A stretch of DNA of 64,000 nt from Gigaspora margarita (GCA_009809945.1 WTPW01000186.1:232233-296232); one strand, 5' to 3'. Positions 23,530 through 35,718 are shown, numbered from the stretch's first letter. Translations and numbers: made by a program. Notes: generated by a model not told the origin, from the letters alone.

Positions 23530-25734
23530 ACTCTCTTCTTGTCTTTTCTCCTTCTACTTTTCCTTTTCCTTTTCTGCACTTTTTATTTGTGGGATAGGGA
23601 GATGTCTCTTCTGTTCCTCTTTCAAGCAATCCTCTCTCGTTAAATACCCTCCTCTCGTTTTGCAGGAAATCTCCAATCTCCCTATCCATGTCTGTTTGGT
23701 CAACTTGGGCACCTTTAGGAGCGTTGGGTGGGTTCCATCCACCTAGCACTAATTTCTTCTAGCCTTTCTATTATTTTCAGTAAGGTTTCTTGGTGACTGT
23801 CCAGTCTTGCTTGTACCTCCTTCTCGTCATACTGTTTTGTGCCTAGTTTCTTGTAGTTTTCTCTGTTACTGCTCTTCTTTTTTGTTGAAACCTCTGTCTT
23901 CTCTTTTCCATCTTTTTCCTCTGTTTCTCCTTCTTCAACCTCAGCTAACTTCGCCTCCTCTCTTTTTTGAGGCTCCTCTTTAACTCTATCTCTCTTTTAT
24001 TCACCTTGTTCGCCCATACGAGAGTCCAATTGTTGTATTTTATAGGTTTTGTTGTTGCATTTTCTAGATCCTTCTGGTCTTTGAATGTGACAACAGCACT
24101 TTGTTTCATGCTACCACTTCTCCTACGTGGTATGTATACTGCTTTCACCCCTTTCTGTTTCAAACTACGAAGTAGCAATGTCTCTGAGGCTCCTTCAAGA
24201 ATTCTATATAGCTTTGTTACATGCCGGTGCCTTGCGTCTCTTCTTTTATGGTCTTCCTTTCCAATTGATACTCTGGCGAGTTTGTCATTTTCTATGGGTA
24301 CTACCCACAGAATGAGCTCTTCTACAATACTCTTGTTCATTTTTACTACTACTAGTGCTCTATTTTTGCTATGCTTAATTTGAACACTTCCCACGCTACC
24401 AATTTTTCTGCTCAAATTCTCTACTTCTTGTTTACTTATTCTTTCGAGAAGGTCCTATATTGTAAGCACTGTCTTTCTCTTTTCTTCCTCTTTTCTATTT
24501 AGTATTTTGATGTCTTGGTCTTCTTTGGGTTGATTAACCTTTTTTGGTTCCTTCCGTGGACCTTTTTGTAGCTCTCCTTCTCTTTTCATCTTCGGTATCT
24601 CGTCCGGAATTATCTTGAACCAACCTTCATCTTTTCTGTTTGTGTAGTCTATAGCTTCTTTCTGATCTATTTTATAGTCGAAAGTAATTTCTACCCATGC
24701 ATTACCTTTTGCAAACACCTCGTCTATTTTTGTAATGTGTCTGCTATCTCGTAATACCCATTTGACCATTTTCATTCTTTCTTCCTTTGTCTCACCAGGA
24801 ACTTTACATACTGGGATTCTTGCAATCACTGGCTTATGGTCAACACATGGCCTATTGTGTGGTGCCCAAACACTTTGTTCTAGCGGTGTCCCTCTTATTT
24901 CTATTGACTGCTCCCAGTCTCCACTGTTATCGTCTTCTGCTTCATTACTTTTCTGTTCCCTTTTTGGATTGGGCTGAGCATCTTTATTCCTTCACCTGAT
25001 GGCTATATTTTTCCTTCTCTTACTTTCCGCCATTGGCTCTCTATTTTCTTTTCTATATCCAGACTACCTTTCTCCACTAATAACACCTTTTTTGTTTCTT
25101 TCGCAGCTTTAACTGTTGATTTTATTTTCTTTACTTCTTGAGATTCACTTCTCATTTGCTTCTCTCTGCTCATGTTGTTCACGCTGCTTTGTATATTTCC
25201 TTCTTCTTTTACAATATTTGCATTTGCTTCAGCTGATTCTTGCTGCGAGGTATTTCCTTTTGGCTTGTATCTGAACTCTGCAAGCCTGCTTCTTTTCTCA
25301 ATTTCTTTTATAACTTCTCCTAAAATTCTGACTGCAGCAATTTCTTCTGCATCTGCCTGCAAATAGTAAGGCTGTGTATTTGTCAGCTCCGATTTGTTCA
25401 ATTTTTGTACTTTCTAACACCTCAATTAGTTCTGCATTTCCTAATTGCTCCAGGTATTCACTGGATCTTTGTATCACCTTGTCGAGTAGGTAGCCCAGTA
25501 CTATTTATATTTGGGTTTTGTCATAATGGCGCCTGTACCTCTATTGTGTCATTCAGTTATTCTAGAACTTTCTGTATTTCGTGCCTTTAATGTCATGCTT
25601 ACTAATGAATTATCGCACATGTTGTTGCTTGCACTATTCTTGTTTTTGCGTAACCCAACAGATCTACAGGAATGGGTAGCAGTATTCCCCACTTTTTTGC
25701 GAATTTTCTTTGCGACTTTGGGTTTTCTAGCCAT
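23530..25734 (-). pseudogene. LINE ORF1 protein (RNA-binding type)
   Basis: The likely start at 25,734 gives a basic N-terminus (MARKPKVAKKIRKK). A lysine/glutamate-rich stretch lies at 25,401-25,003 and conserved blocks at 24,829-24,455 and 24,415-23,945. The last block has an RRM-like pair: VKAVYIPRR (RNP2-like) and SAVVTFKDQKDLENA (RNP1-like), followed by YNNWTLVWANK. Length is about 700 residues over several frames, so there are multiple stops and shifts. ORF1 proteins of this type coat LINE RNA. The RRM reading is inference from short motifs. Confidence 0.65.
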
Positions 25735-25911
25735 TACTTGCTAATAAAACAGTCCTTTTCGCTTTTCTGTAAAGTACTAGTACAACTTCTTGAGCCCTTT
25801 CTTTTTGCTTATAGCCCCAAGTGTCGTTACCTTGCAGATTTTTCTCTTTTTTCTGCATTTTCCTTCCTGGAATATTCTGGTCGAGGGATCTGCAGAGGAG
25901 AGTAAATGATG

Positions 25912-25920
25912 ATTAATTTG
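25912..25920. repeat. Target-site duplication of the LINE, right copy
   Basis: ATTAATTTG, followed by TTTTTT, matches 1,501-1,509 next to the LINE's A-tail. Gypsy RT-coding sequence lies directly beyond it. Confidence 0.8.
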
Positions 25921-26545
25921 TTTTTTCGTTGTACTTCCTCATTTATAAATGTTTGGTAAGTATACCATATAGAGTCATGAGCTAATGGGTGGTCCATTAT
26001 TAGTAAATATTCAGTGCATGACTAGGTTAGTTCTTTCTAGTTGGGTCATATCTTTTGCAAAGAGGTCTGCAAATTCAAGAAGCAATTGTTAAAACTGAGC
26101 TCCTTGGCTAGTAGTAAAGGGTCCTACTTTTGGGCTAATTTTCTAAGTTATATATATTTCACGAATGTTTCTGGGTCTATAATTGTCTGTATCTTCAAGT
26201 AGTTTTTGATCATGCTCAGGATAACTCAAAAATTTTTAGTATCCTAGTTACTAGACTCGGGTATAGGGACAGTAAACTTAGTATACAAGTCCCTTAATCA
26301 ATGATAAATGTTTTCGAAATAATGAACTTAGTCTTGTAGAGTTTTGATGGTCTGTTCCTGGTGTTTAAAGGGTTTGGCTTATTCTTGAATGAAGAGTAAT
26401 GATTTGTACTTGTTTTTGGAACTATTCCTGCAATAGTTGAATTAGTTCAGCTGATTCTAGAATAGATGAGACAGTTTTGATAGGTGTGATAATAAGTAAT
26501 TCTATCTAGGGGTTAGTAAAACTACGGAAGTACAACTTCGATATT
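25921..26545 (-). mobile_element. Ty3/gypsy fragment 1, region upstream of the RT
   Basis: Minus-strand sequence here corresponds to the segment just before the RT palm in Ty3/gypsy pol, including a FADLFAKD-type motif near 26,060. It is the 5' continuation of the fragment at 300-1,509, separated by the LINE. It is a broken fossil. Protease, gag and LTR are not present; the sequence ends near the left end of the transposon at 26,564. Confidence 0.75.
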
Positions 26546-26563
26546 ACACAAGTTTAATAGTAA

Positions 26564-26597
26564 GGCCACGTACATAAATAAAATTGGTTCTCGTAAC
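26564..26597 (+). repeat. Left terminal inverted repeat
   Basis: GGCCACGTACATAAATAAAA followed by TTGGTTCTCGTAAC. It differs from the right repeat only by small indels and is preceded by TAA. Confidence 0.75.
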
Positions 26598-27227
26598 CCG
26601 GCCAGGTGATTTTTTTTTAATAAGTAAAATGTTTTTATATAGTAAAATATATATGGGCTTTTAGGTGTTCTATGAATACATTATTACCAATATCGATATT
26701 CTAAATGTACGTGCATATGATACAAATCTAGATTTTCTGCACTATACGTTTGCATGCATTAAAGATCAGTTTTGCTACCTCCTTTTTTGATTACTCATTT
26801 TTGCCCTTATTCCAACGATTACTTATTCGCTTTAAACTTCTCATGCCATACGTAAATTTGATGTATTGGACAAACTGTTAGAATATCAATCGAAAAAATA
26901 TTATAGTGTAAAGTTGAACAGTTACTGGTTTTAAAACATTGCAAATAAGAACTTACAAGCTTTTCAAAACTGTATTTTTTTTTGTGAACTAGATTTCCGT
27001 GTATTCATGTGTGCTTTAGATTACTACTACTAGATATATATTTCATGTTGATCCTTACATTTCATTAATTCCATAACGTAAAGGTATAGAATCAAGAAAT
27101 TTTACACGGTTTTTTTTTTTTGGTAACATCTCTTCGTATTCATGCTGACTTCAAATATATTCCTAGTTTAAATGATTGATAATCGAGTAACTATATAACA
27201 TTCAATAGAAAAAAAAGGATAACAAAT

Positions 27228-30200
27228 TCATATACCATTATGTTTTAAAAAGCCTTCATTTATTCTATGACGTCTTCCTTGGTTTTTTTTTTGACTTAAA
27301 CTTAACGCCCTTTCCTTTTTTTTAGTTTTGACAGTAACATAACGCTTAGAACCATATGGTTGTTTACAAGCAGGTGTTGGTGAAAGAATTTCTGCATCAC
27401 CACACTGAAAACAAACATCCGGATAAAGGTGAAAAGAAAAATATGGGACTTCCATTAGTGTTGAGCAGGTAAGTTTGGCGTTGACAAATACACGTCTAGA
27501 CAATAATTTTAAAAAAGCACTACTATTTATATTTTGTTCTTTAGGTGACTCCTCCATGTCATTTATATCACTATCGTTATCACTATTGTCATCATCATTC
27601 ACATCATTTTCTACATCTTGAAGAACTTCGCCATTCTTTGTAACATTGCAATTATTGTCGTTTAAAAATGGTGCTGAACTGGGTTCTGAAAGATCTGATA
27701 TTCCATAAAATGTTGTACCACATGTGTAATCAATTGTTTCTATAAAGTTTTTAAGAAGGTTTTCCTCCTCTGGATTTAAACGATATTGGAATAAAGGACC
27801 CGTGGCCAGTTACATTCAACACATCTAACTAAGACGCGCACATTTGCTGCATATTGTGCTCGAGGACTAAATCTTATGCCATTAATACCAAGATCATTAG
27901 CAGTTGAAGATATTGTAGACGTATTGACTTTTTGGATAGTAGATGGCCAGTACTTTTTACTAGTATCTTTACCATATATTTCATTAAATGACATATAACG
28001 ATCTTCATTTGTTTTAGGAATAGGATCGGGGAAGGGTTGTAGCTTTGAAAATGTATCAGGATTACTCCGTGGTGGTTTACAAATTGTACAACCAGTATCA
28101 GCTGCTTGACATTTTCTGATTTCGAAGAAATAAGTTCTTGAACGGCAACAGTGGCTCATAAACTCAAGAATGCGAGGCTATACATTTTATATATACACCT
28201 ATAAGTTTTTTTTTTCCTTTTTTTTTTTGAATTCGAAACTAACCTTATTTTCAATATGTTTCTTAGATGTATCTTCAGGTACTAACGAATCATCCACTTC
28301 AAGTATCGACTCCCACAAATGTTCTATATCTTGCTCTGTTGCTGATTCAAATGTAGAGAATTGTTCCCCTTTGAGTTCCAATTGTTCAAAAATATTCTGC
28401 ATAATAGTTTTAGTGGACTGCAAGCTTTCGATTATTCCTCTCTTAAGCTGGGGTGCTCTTTTGGCTTTATTGTGAATTTCATCTATGGTGTTGCAACTTT
28501 TTATCAAGCTCTCTAATTCCTCTTCTATTTCGGTTCTCATTAAGCCGATACATTGCAATCCAAGGTTTAAAATGGACATAACGCGTTCAACCGGATTCTT
28601 CCATGAATGTCCTGGAGGCGTTCGAACGGCAACTAAAAAGTTGAGATCTAAAACTAGAAAAATTGCAATTAAGGCAAGTTGTACACGAAGAAAGTTTACT
28701 TGATGGTCTGGTCCACCATCAGTGTACATAAAGAGATAGGGCTTATCATCATACGTATGTTCTAAAATATTATATAATTCTGTAATATGTCGCATTGAAC
28801 TTGATGGCTCAAATATACACTCTTTTAATCCAACATAAACCTTTCCAGTATAAAAGAATTCTTCAATTGTCTTAGGTATGTTGCACAACATTGTAACACT
28901 TGGAATAATTCCGCATTTCATAAAATCGTGATCACTTACAACAAATGTTGTATTGTTATTTACGAGCACTCATTTTCTACATTCTACGACCGTGACTGGA
29001 TGACCGGGTTCACCGACCTTACAACAGTGTTTATCATCCATAAAAATGAGCCAAGCTTCATCTCAAAACATAATTGCCATTTCTTTTAAATATCTGAATA
29101 ACGCTGACGCATAGTGCAAGTCAATGTGTTCACCCTGAAGTTGACGAACCTGAACCATGAATTTAACAGGCAAAATACCAGTGTATTGTAGACTATTTTT
29201 ATTTGTTGGCATAGTGGGCCAAAATTGCAAGCGAAGCCATTGAGTTGATAGAATTGGTATTTTAGGATTGATTTTTTTTGCTTCTTTTTCTAACATGTTA
29301 TGAAGATCATGAACTAAAATAGCTTGTGCAAGATGCACAATCGGGTCGTGCCTTCTTTCATCAACAGCCACCACAGCTTCTTGCGCAATAACTTCCAAGA
29401 ATTGCTTGGCCACGACCCAAAATTCATCATATCTACTTGGTCGACCTTCATTGAGTTCTCTAAGATCGTTAATTATTTCAGGGTCATTTAATTCAAAGGC
29501 CAACTTAACATGTTCATCTACATCATTTTGATCTGTCGTTTCTGCAGCAGAAGCATCGTTCGTCAGTTCTTTATATATACGACGCAATTTGGCTTTTGGT
29601 TGCTTATTTAGGTGAAGTTCGCATATATCCATATACTCTCTATGCATGCGACGCATATGATAAGTAGGCAAATCTTTTTTAATTTCGGTTCGAATTCTAT
29701 AATGCTGATCAAAAATTTCCTCTTCTGTTGCATCTTCATCTATACGCCAAGCATACGTCATATTGCAGATATTGCCGTGATGATAAGTATAAGTTCCAAT
29801 TTTAAATACGAATCTGACTTCCAAATTTGTTAAATAACGATGCTTTTGCCTATAGATAATACATATAGAAATAGTTTTTAACAAATTTTTTTTTTTAACA
29901 TATAATAGATATATACATGTGTGACATCGAAGAACAAAAGTCATCAACCAGAATTGGTTGCCAATATCGGTTTGCTTGCAAAGCTGATGAAAGGTTCTTA
30001 TACTTTATAGTCTCTTCTAGGGTGCATTTAATATTTGCTGCCAATATTTTTATTTGACCACTATCGCATTCATTAACTATAGGTTGATTAAATTCTCGAT
30101 TATGCGACGTTTCTACATGCTTTTGAGCAAGATATTCTGCATATTTGGAAAGATCTTCTCCAAGTTTTGTTACCAGTTTTTTTAGGAATCTTGAAAATGG

Positions 30201-31046
30201 TAACCTTGATATCCATGGTCGGGTAACGTGTTTAAGAAGACATTCACTATGTTCATTAAGCTCTTCAATGTCAAACTTAGGTCGGGCGCATTTATAATTT
30301 GGTGGGTTATTGTATCCCATGAAATTATCAAAAGCCTTCGGCAAACTATATCGTTGAGTAAATGTATTGTAATTACATCCATCTATGTACAATAATGCAT
30401 TAGTCAAGTCTTGAATAAATGGTTTTCCAATTGTTTCAGCTGCGTCTGGTCCTATCCAACCTCCATTTTCATTCTCAATCCATGTCTTTATGTCATTTCG
30501 AAGTTACCATTTTTTATTTGGCTTGACACTAGGTTTCCATACTGGAAGTGTAATAGAATTTTGCATATTTAGCATGACATCGAAAGAGTTGGTACGTTGA
30601 TAATTTGAAGAAGTTATTTGAGATCTAAATCAAAAAACAAAATGCTTTCCATATTCCATTGCTATTTCCCATAAATTACATGCAAGGTCGATACTTTGAT
30701 TAATCGAAGTTTTTGAATTTCTGCATCTAACCTCGACTTGTTCAACCAGATCCAAATGTTCGCTTGAAATATAGTTTTCAATTAGTTCTAAAAAAAACTG
30801 TTCAATTGTAATGTCAGTTTGCACCGGTACCACTTTCCAAGCAAATAATATTTTTGATTCCTGAATAATTTGTACATTTATTGCTGGCATTGTGTAAAAA
30901 AAGAGTATGATCATGATTTTTTTTAAGTTGACGAAAAGTTGATTAAAATACATAACGGTAGCTGTTGTTTTATTGCCTTGTGCACAGTGCATAATATGGT
31001 CAAATGACATCAATGTGATTAATTCTACGAACAAACTGAGGGGCAT
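27228..31046 (-). pseudogene. Candidate DDE transposase gene with two introns, recently broken
   Basis: Exon A runs from about 31,046 (start uncertain; an open frame and a possible splice acceptor lie just upstream) to 29,917. Intron 29,916-29,850 (67 bp, GTATAT...CTATAG). Exon B 29,849-28,244. Intron 28,243-28,178 (66 bp, GTTAGT...TATAG). Exon C 28,177-27,228. Both splices keep the frame exactly. Candidate catalytic residues: D in FMDDKH (29,038-29,033), D in YTDGGPDH (28,720), E in NPVERVMS (28,588), i.e. about 105 then 43 residues apart, as in RNase H-fold transposases. After exon C begins there is a Cys/His-rich part (SHCC...RKC...GCTICKPPR), then RCVEC and a late CFQCGD...C, likely zinc-binding. 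Breaks: stops at 30,630-30,632 (TGA), 30,504 (TAA), 29,063 (TGA), 28,970 (TGA), and a frameshift near 27,780. I recall similar uncharacterised proteins in mycorrhizal fungi and aquatic invertebrates, but could not search. Confidence 0.65.
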
Positions 31047-31677
31047 ACGATTGGGATATTTGCAATAAAAATCTGATATCTGTACAATTTAGGTAAGTAT
31101 GACTATGTTCGTTGAGACAGATTTAGGATTTGTACGTACTACAAAAGCAGTCAAAATGATGCAAAATACACAAAACACAGGTGAGATATAAACATTTAAG
31201 CTAGAGACGAAATGTATCTTAGCGGTATTTAAGAATAGAATTAATAATTACAATTATTACCGTAAAATTAAAGTAGATCAAAAAAAAAAAAAAGAATTTT
31301 GGGTTAAAATCAAAAAGAAGTTTATAAAAACTACTATGATCTTATATTCTTTGATTGCAACATATATGCTTATTTATAGAATTATGTCATCTTGATCAAG
31401 AAATTCAACCAACAATTACTGCTATTGTTTGAAATTTCCTTTTTTTTTGACGCACTTTGCTTGTAATATGTACACATATATGTAATATATGCATACGATA
31501 TACATATATATTTAATGAACGCTTAATTGCTTATCTTAAGCATGTACAGTACATATATATACAGTACATCAAGCCTAAGTGTCTATTTTACAATTTTTAT
31601 ATATTAATTATTTATATAACATTTTTTTATATTTGTACAAAAACATCTGGGTCTCGTGTGCTTTTTAACTTTTATAT

Positions 31678-31711
31678 GTTACGAGAACCAATTAATTTTA
31701 TTTGTATGGCC
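31678..31711 (-). repeat. Right terminal inverted repeat
   Basis: Read on the minus strand it is GGCCATACAAATAAAATTAA then TTGGTTCTCGTAAC. It is followed on the plus strand by TAA. Confidence 0.75.
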
Positions 31712-31714
31712 TAA

Positions 31715-31917
31715 TGCAAAAATTGTTATTTTATATGAAAATCATATAAATTCATATATATTATATTCGATCAGTCAAAGTTTTGATTGTTAATTTTTTT
31801 TAGAAATAACCTGCTACTAGGATTTCTTTTTTTTTCAAAACTCAAAATAGACAAAAGTAAATAATTAATCATAAAGAACTTTTATAGCTGCTCTTTTATT
31901 ATTAAAAAAACTGAATC
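31715..31917. other. AT-rich spacer
   Basis: No gene or repeat recognised. Confidence 0.4.
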
Positions 31918-32104
31918 ATATATTCATAGGACCCCGGACATCTCTCATAGAGGTCATAACTGATCTGCATGAATTTAGGCATTTTTGCTACTCCTAAAAT
32001 CAAGTAAATTTGCTAAAAGTTAGATTATTACATATAAATTTTATAGTAATTTGCTAAAAACTAAATTATCACATCTATTTTTATAAATCAAAATAATATA
32101 TGTA

Positions 32105-32290
32105 TTTTTGATTGCTGAACAAGTTTTCTTAGAGCACTTTGTTAGAATCAATTAGTAAAATTTTGAGAATAATAGAATTCTTTGTATTTTTATTAATAAA
32201 ATTATATAAAATATTATAATTAACAAAATTTTACTAATTTATTCTAACAAAGTGCTCTAAGGAAACTTGTTCAGCACATAAAAATACATT
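32105..32290. repeat. Palindrome of the GCTGAACAAGTTT family
   Basis: GCTGAACAAGTTTTCTTAGA at 32,115 is inverted at about 32,255-32,276, with AGTAAAATTTTG inside the arms. The same arm design makes up the tandem array at 46,465-47,590. The companion module with GATGCTTAATTTTGGAT follows the gap at 33,165. Confidence 0.7.
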
Positions 32291-32297
32291 ATTCCGG

Positions 32298-33143
32298 NNN
32301 NNNNNNNNNNNNNNNNNNNNNNNNNNNNNNNNNNNNNNNNNNNNNNNNNNNNNNNNNNNNNNNNNNNNNNNNNNNNNNNNNNNNNNNNNNNNNNNNNNNN
32401 NNNNNNNNNNNNNNNNNNNNNNNNNNNNNNNNNNNNNNNNNNNNNNNNNNNNNNNNNNNNNNNNNNNNNNNNNNNNNNNNNNNNNNNNNNNNNNNNNNNN
32501 NNNNNNNNNNNNNNNNNNNNNNNNNNNNNNNNNNNNNNNNNNNNNNNNNNNNNNNNNNNNNNNNNNNNNNNNNNNNNNNNNNNNNNNNNNNNNNNNNNNN
32601 NNNNNNNNNNNNNNNNNNNNNNNNNNNNNNNNNNNNNNNNNNNNNNNNNNNNNNNNNNNNNNNNNNNNNNNNNNNNNNNNNNNNNNNNNNNNNNNNNNNN
32701 NNNNNNNNNNNNNNNNNNNNNNNNNNNNNNNNNNNNNNNNNNNNNNNNNNNNNNNNNNNNNNNNNNNNNNNNNNNNNNNNNNNNNNNNNNNNNNNNNNNN
32801 NNNNNNNNNNNNNNNNNNNNNNNNNNNNNNNNNNNNNNNNNNNNNNNNNNNNNNNNNNNNNNNNNNNNNNNNNNNNNNNNNNNNNNNNNNNNNNNNNNNN
32901 NNNNNNNNNNNNNNNNNNNNNNNNNNNNNNNNNNNNNNNNNNNNNNNNNNNNNNNNNNNNNNNNNNNNNNNNNNNNNNNNNNNNNNNNNNNNNNNNNNNN
33001 NNNNNNNNNNNNNNNNNNNNNNNNNNNNNNNNNNNNNNNNNNNNNNNNNNNNNNNNNNNNNNNNNNNNNNNNNNNNNNNNNNNNNNNNNNNNNNNNNNNN
33101 NNNNNNNNNNNNNNNNNNNNNNNNNNNNNNNNNNNNNNNNNNN
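32298..33143. other. Assembly gap of 846 n
   Basis: Run of undetermined bases. The gap sits within palindromic DNA, which likely caused it. Confidence 0.95.
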
Positions 33144-34584
33144 TTCTTGAAAATTTAAGAGAAGATGCTTAATTTTGGATTTTTTGATCAAAAAAATTCA
33201 AAATTAAGCATCTTAAATTTTTAAAAATTATAGTAGTACAAAAAATGAGATAGCTTATTTTTAGGTATAATTCTTGCAAAATGTAGGTAATTTGCTAAAA
33301 ATAAAATATAACATGCATAAAATTGTTGTAATTTGCCAAAATGCTTTATATAACCTTTTTTAAAATTAACCTCAATTTGCTAAAACTTAAATTTGGACCT
33401 CAGACCAAATTTTCTGCAATTTGCTAAAAAAAAAATATGATATATATCAGAGATGTCCGTGGTCCGTTATTCATATAAAATAAAAAAAATGAAGGTAAGA
33501 GATCATACATATAACTCAAAGTCTATAAACTGTTTCAAACTGTCTTTATTTTAATTACTCAAAGCCAAACTAGTTAGAGTTAATACAAGGTTTTATTTTT
33601 TTATAGTGGTGAAATCTTTCAAAAGATCTTGCGAACCTGTGAAATTTTTTGAAAAAACTTGCGAACTGCAGATTTCAAAATATTTCAGAAGTAATTTCAA
33701 AAATATTTTAGTTTGAAATAATTTGAAATATTTTTAAAATATTTTAGATCTAAGCTAGATGAGTATATCTATAATCTGTTTATACCAAGGGCATATTGGA
33801 CTATATTTTCAAAATATTTTGAAATATTCAAAATTTTGTATGATGTTACAAGATCAGATTAGATCTTTTATAAATTAGATCTTTTTTTATTTTGTTTTTG
33901 ATTTCATTTTGTTTTTGATTTCATTTTGTTTTTCTTTTATTTATTTATTTTTTTAATTTTTTTCATACTTTACAAAAATTAGCTTTTGCAAGAAAACCAA
34001 CAACTATTTAGCACTTTGCAAGAACACCAATTTGACTTTGCACACCAACTCAGACTTCTGACACATTGCAAGAACACACAACTGATTTCTCTAACAATTT
34101 CTAAATTTTCAAGAATACTTTATTAAAGAAATGATTTAGTTTGGCACAAGTTTTCACAAGTTTTTGCAAAGTTTCGCTTTATTTATTTTTTGTTTAACAT
34201 TTTTTGTTTTTTGTTTTTTTTTTTAAACTTTTTTATTAATTTACTTTATTCTGGTACTTTGTGAGAACACTAACTTCTCTAGCACTTTGCAAAACATACT
34301 AGATTTCTCTATCTATTTTTTTAGAAATGTTTAGAAAAAAGAGAGAAACGAGGTGATAGTCAAAGCAAAAGAGATAGCTAAAGCAAAAATGATAGTTAAA
34401 ACAAAGAAGCAAAGATAATAGCTAACTTTGGGGTGTGTAAAAATAAGTATATAGAGTTAGTTTTTTATTTTTTTTTCTACAAATAGTAATGGAAATAGAT
34501 GCGACAAAGTGCGAAAATAGTTAAAATAATATGTAGTAATGTAAAATAATACTGTAAAAATTTATAATAATTAAAATATAATAT

Positions 34585-34929
34585 ATGGGGTGTTCTCTTT
34601 TAAAAGGGCACATTTTTACATTTTTTTGAAAAATGAGTTTTCGTTATATTTATATAAATTTTGCCATGATTGACATTTTTCAATTATAAATGAAAGTCGA
34701 TTTGCATAATAAAAAATAGAGATAATGTAAAAGAAATATTACATGAAGTTGTCCAAGGCCAAGTACATTACGAGATTATCCGATAGTCACCTGTTACATT
34801 TAACCAATTAAAATCATGGAATTTGATTATTCCTGGATCAGTCCAAAAATCAATACAAACGGTTAAACTCAATTATCTCAAAATAAAATATATATAAAAA
34901 TGGGCCCTTTTAAAAGGGAACATCCCATA
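34585..34929. mobile_element. MITE in the left arm of the foldback element
   Basis: The ends are ATGGGGTGTTCTCTTTTAAA and, inverted, ATGGGATGTTCCCTTTTAAA, then AGGGC. The right arm of the host element is uninterrupted at the mirrored position (about 35,815), so this insertion is younger than the foldback duplication. Confidence 0.75.
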
Positions 34930-35029
34930 TAATAAACTATGTAATCTTTATTAAAATATATATTTAATTTAAAAATGTAATATATATAATGTATAATGAT
35001 GATAATAAACAAATATAAAATTTTATATT

Positions 35030-35345
35030 ACGGTAAATTGCAAAATTTTAAAAAATTTTAAAAATTTGCAAATTATTGCGAAATATTGCCAAATATTGCA
35101 GATTTACACAATAATATGCAAAATATTATCTTCTGTGACTCCTAAAAGGGATAATTAAATAGAGGTTTGCATTTTTTTATTTGGTTTATTTTACAATATT
35201 TTACAATATAATTTGATCTTTTAGGGGGTCACAGGAGGTAATATTTTGCATATTATCATGTAAATTTGCAATATTTTGCAATATTTCACAATAATTTGCA
35301 AAATTTTAATATTTTTTAAAATTTTCGCAATTTATTATAAAATTT
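35030..35345. repeat. Central palindrome of TTTGCAA-rich sequence
   Basis: Arms of about 140 bp. ATAATATGCAAAATATTA at 35,111 and the block around CCTAAAAGGGAT/ATCTTTTAGGGGG face each other. Ends near 35,024 and 35,350 share TATAAAATTTTAT. Confidence 0.65.
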
Positions 35346-35365
35346 TATATTTTTTTATCAATTAT

Positions 35366-35718
35366 TATAAAACACACTTATGGTGTTTTACCACTATAGG
35401 TAAATTAGATTTGCAAATCTGTGTAACAAAAACAAAAAAATAATTTTTATAAACAAAAAATAAATTTTGATTACTTAGAGTTAGGGTAAGGCCTGGGATT
35501 TTATTGGGGCATTAGTATATACAAAATTTATCAAGAAATTTTTTTTATTAGAGCCCCAAAGTTGGTTTTATAAGCAAAATTTTGAGATATGAATATTTTT
35601 TTTAAAAAAATAAACAAAAAAACGAAATTTTATGTTACACCTGATCTTAAATTTTGATTGGCTATTCTAATAGTTTTGTGTAACATGGTGTAAAACACCA
35701 TAGGTGCGTTTTAGTAAA
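35366..35718. mobile_element. TIR element with TATGGTGTTTTAC ends
   Basis: AAAACACACTTATGGTGTTT at 35,369 is answered by inverted AAAACGCACCTATGGTGTTT ending near 35,715. The interior has no gene. Confidence 0.65.

Larger units (their letters stand above)
21060..25911 (-). mobile_element. LINE retrotransposon, 5' half
   Basis: This half contains a short 5' leader, ORF1, and ORF2 up to just after the RT catalytic box. The 5' end at 25,911 abuts the second copy of the ATTAATTTG target duplication. The break at 21,060 falls in a leucine codon. The codons of this half and of the half starting at 4,622 fit together with no loss. The AP-endonuclease type, RNase H and two-ORF layout place it among the younger LINE clades; a clade name would need a phylogeny. 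Confidence 0.85.
26564..31711 (-). mobile_element. TIR transposon with a candidate DDE transposase of unplaced superfamily
   Basis: The 5.15-kb unit is bounded by 34-bp imperfect terminal inverted repeats (26,564-26,597 and 31,678-31,711). Both start with GGCC and end with the identical 14 bp TTGGTTCTCGTAAC. Both ends are followed by TAA (26,561-26,563 and 31,712-31,714), which fits a 3-bp target duplication. The single large minus-strand gene fills about 27.2-31.0 kb. A 3-bp TWA-type target and GGCC start recall PIF/Harbinger, but the protein does not look like a Harbinger transposase. The flanks do not obviously match each other, so the empty site is unproven. Confidence 0.7.
31918..33476. 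mobile_element. TIR element containing the assembly gap
   Basis: The left end (ATTCATAGGACCCCGGACAT then CTCTCATA) is answered by an inverted right end near 33,446-33,476 with GGACATCTCTGATA. Both arms contain repeated TTTGCTAAAA blocks. A second palindromic repeat sits inside on both sides of the gap. Confidence 0.6.

Noticed and set aside
22114-25905. Plus-strand hydrophobic open frames
   Set aside because: They are antisense shadows of the lysine- and glutamate-rich LINE proteins.
27228-31046. A reassigned genetic code with TGA as sense
   Set aside because: TAA stops and a frameshift are also present, LINE copies are broken in the same way, and CGA to TGA decay explains the excess of TGA.
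32289-33191. Long open frame across the gap
   Set aside because: It consists of undetermined bases and is an artefact.
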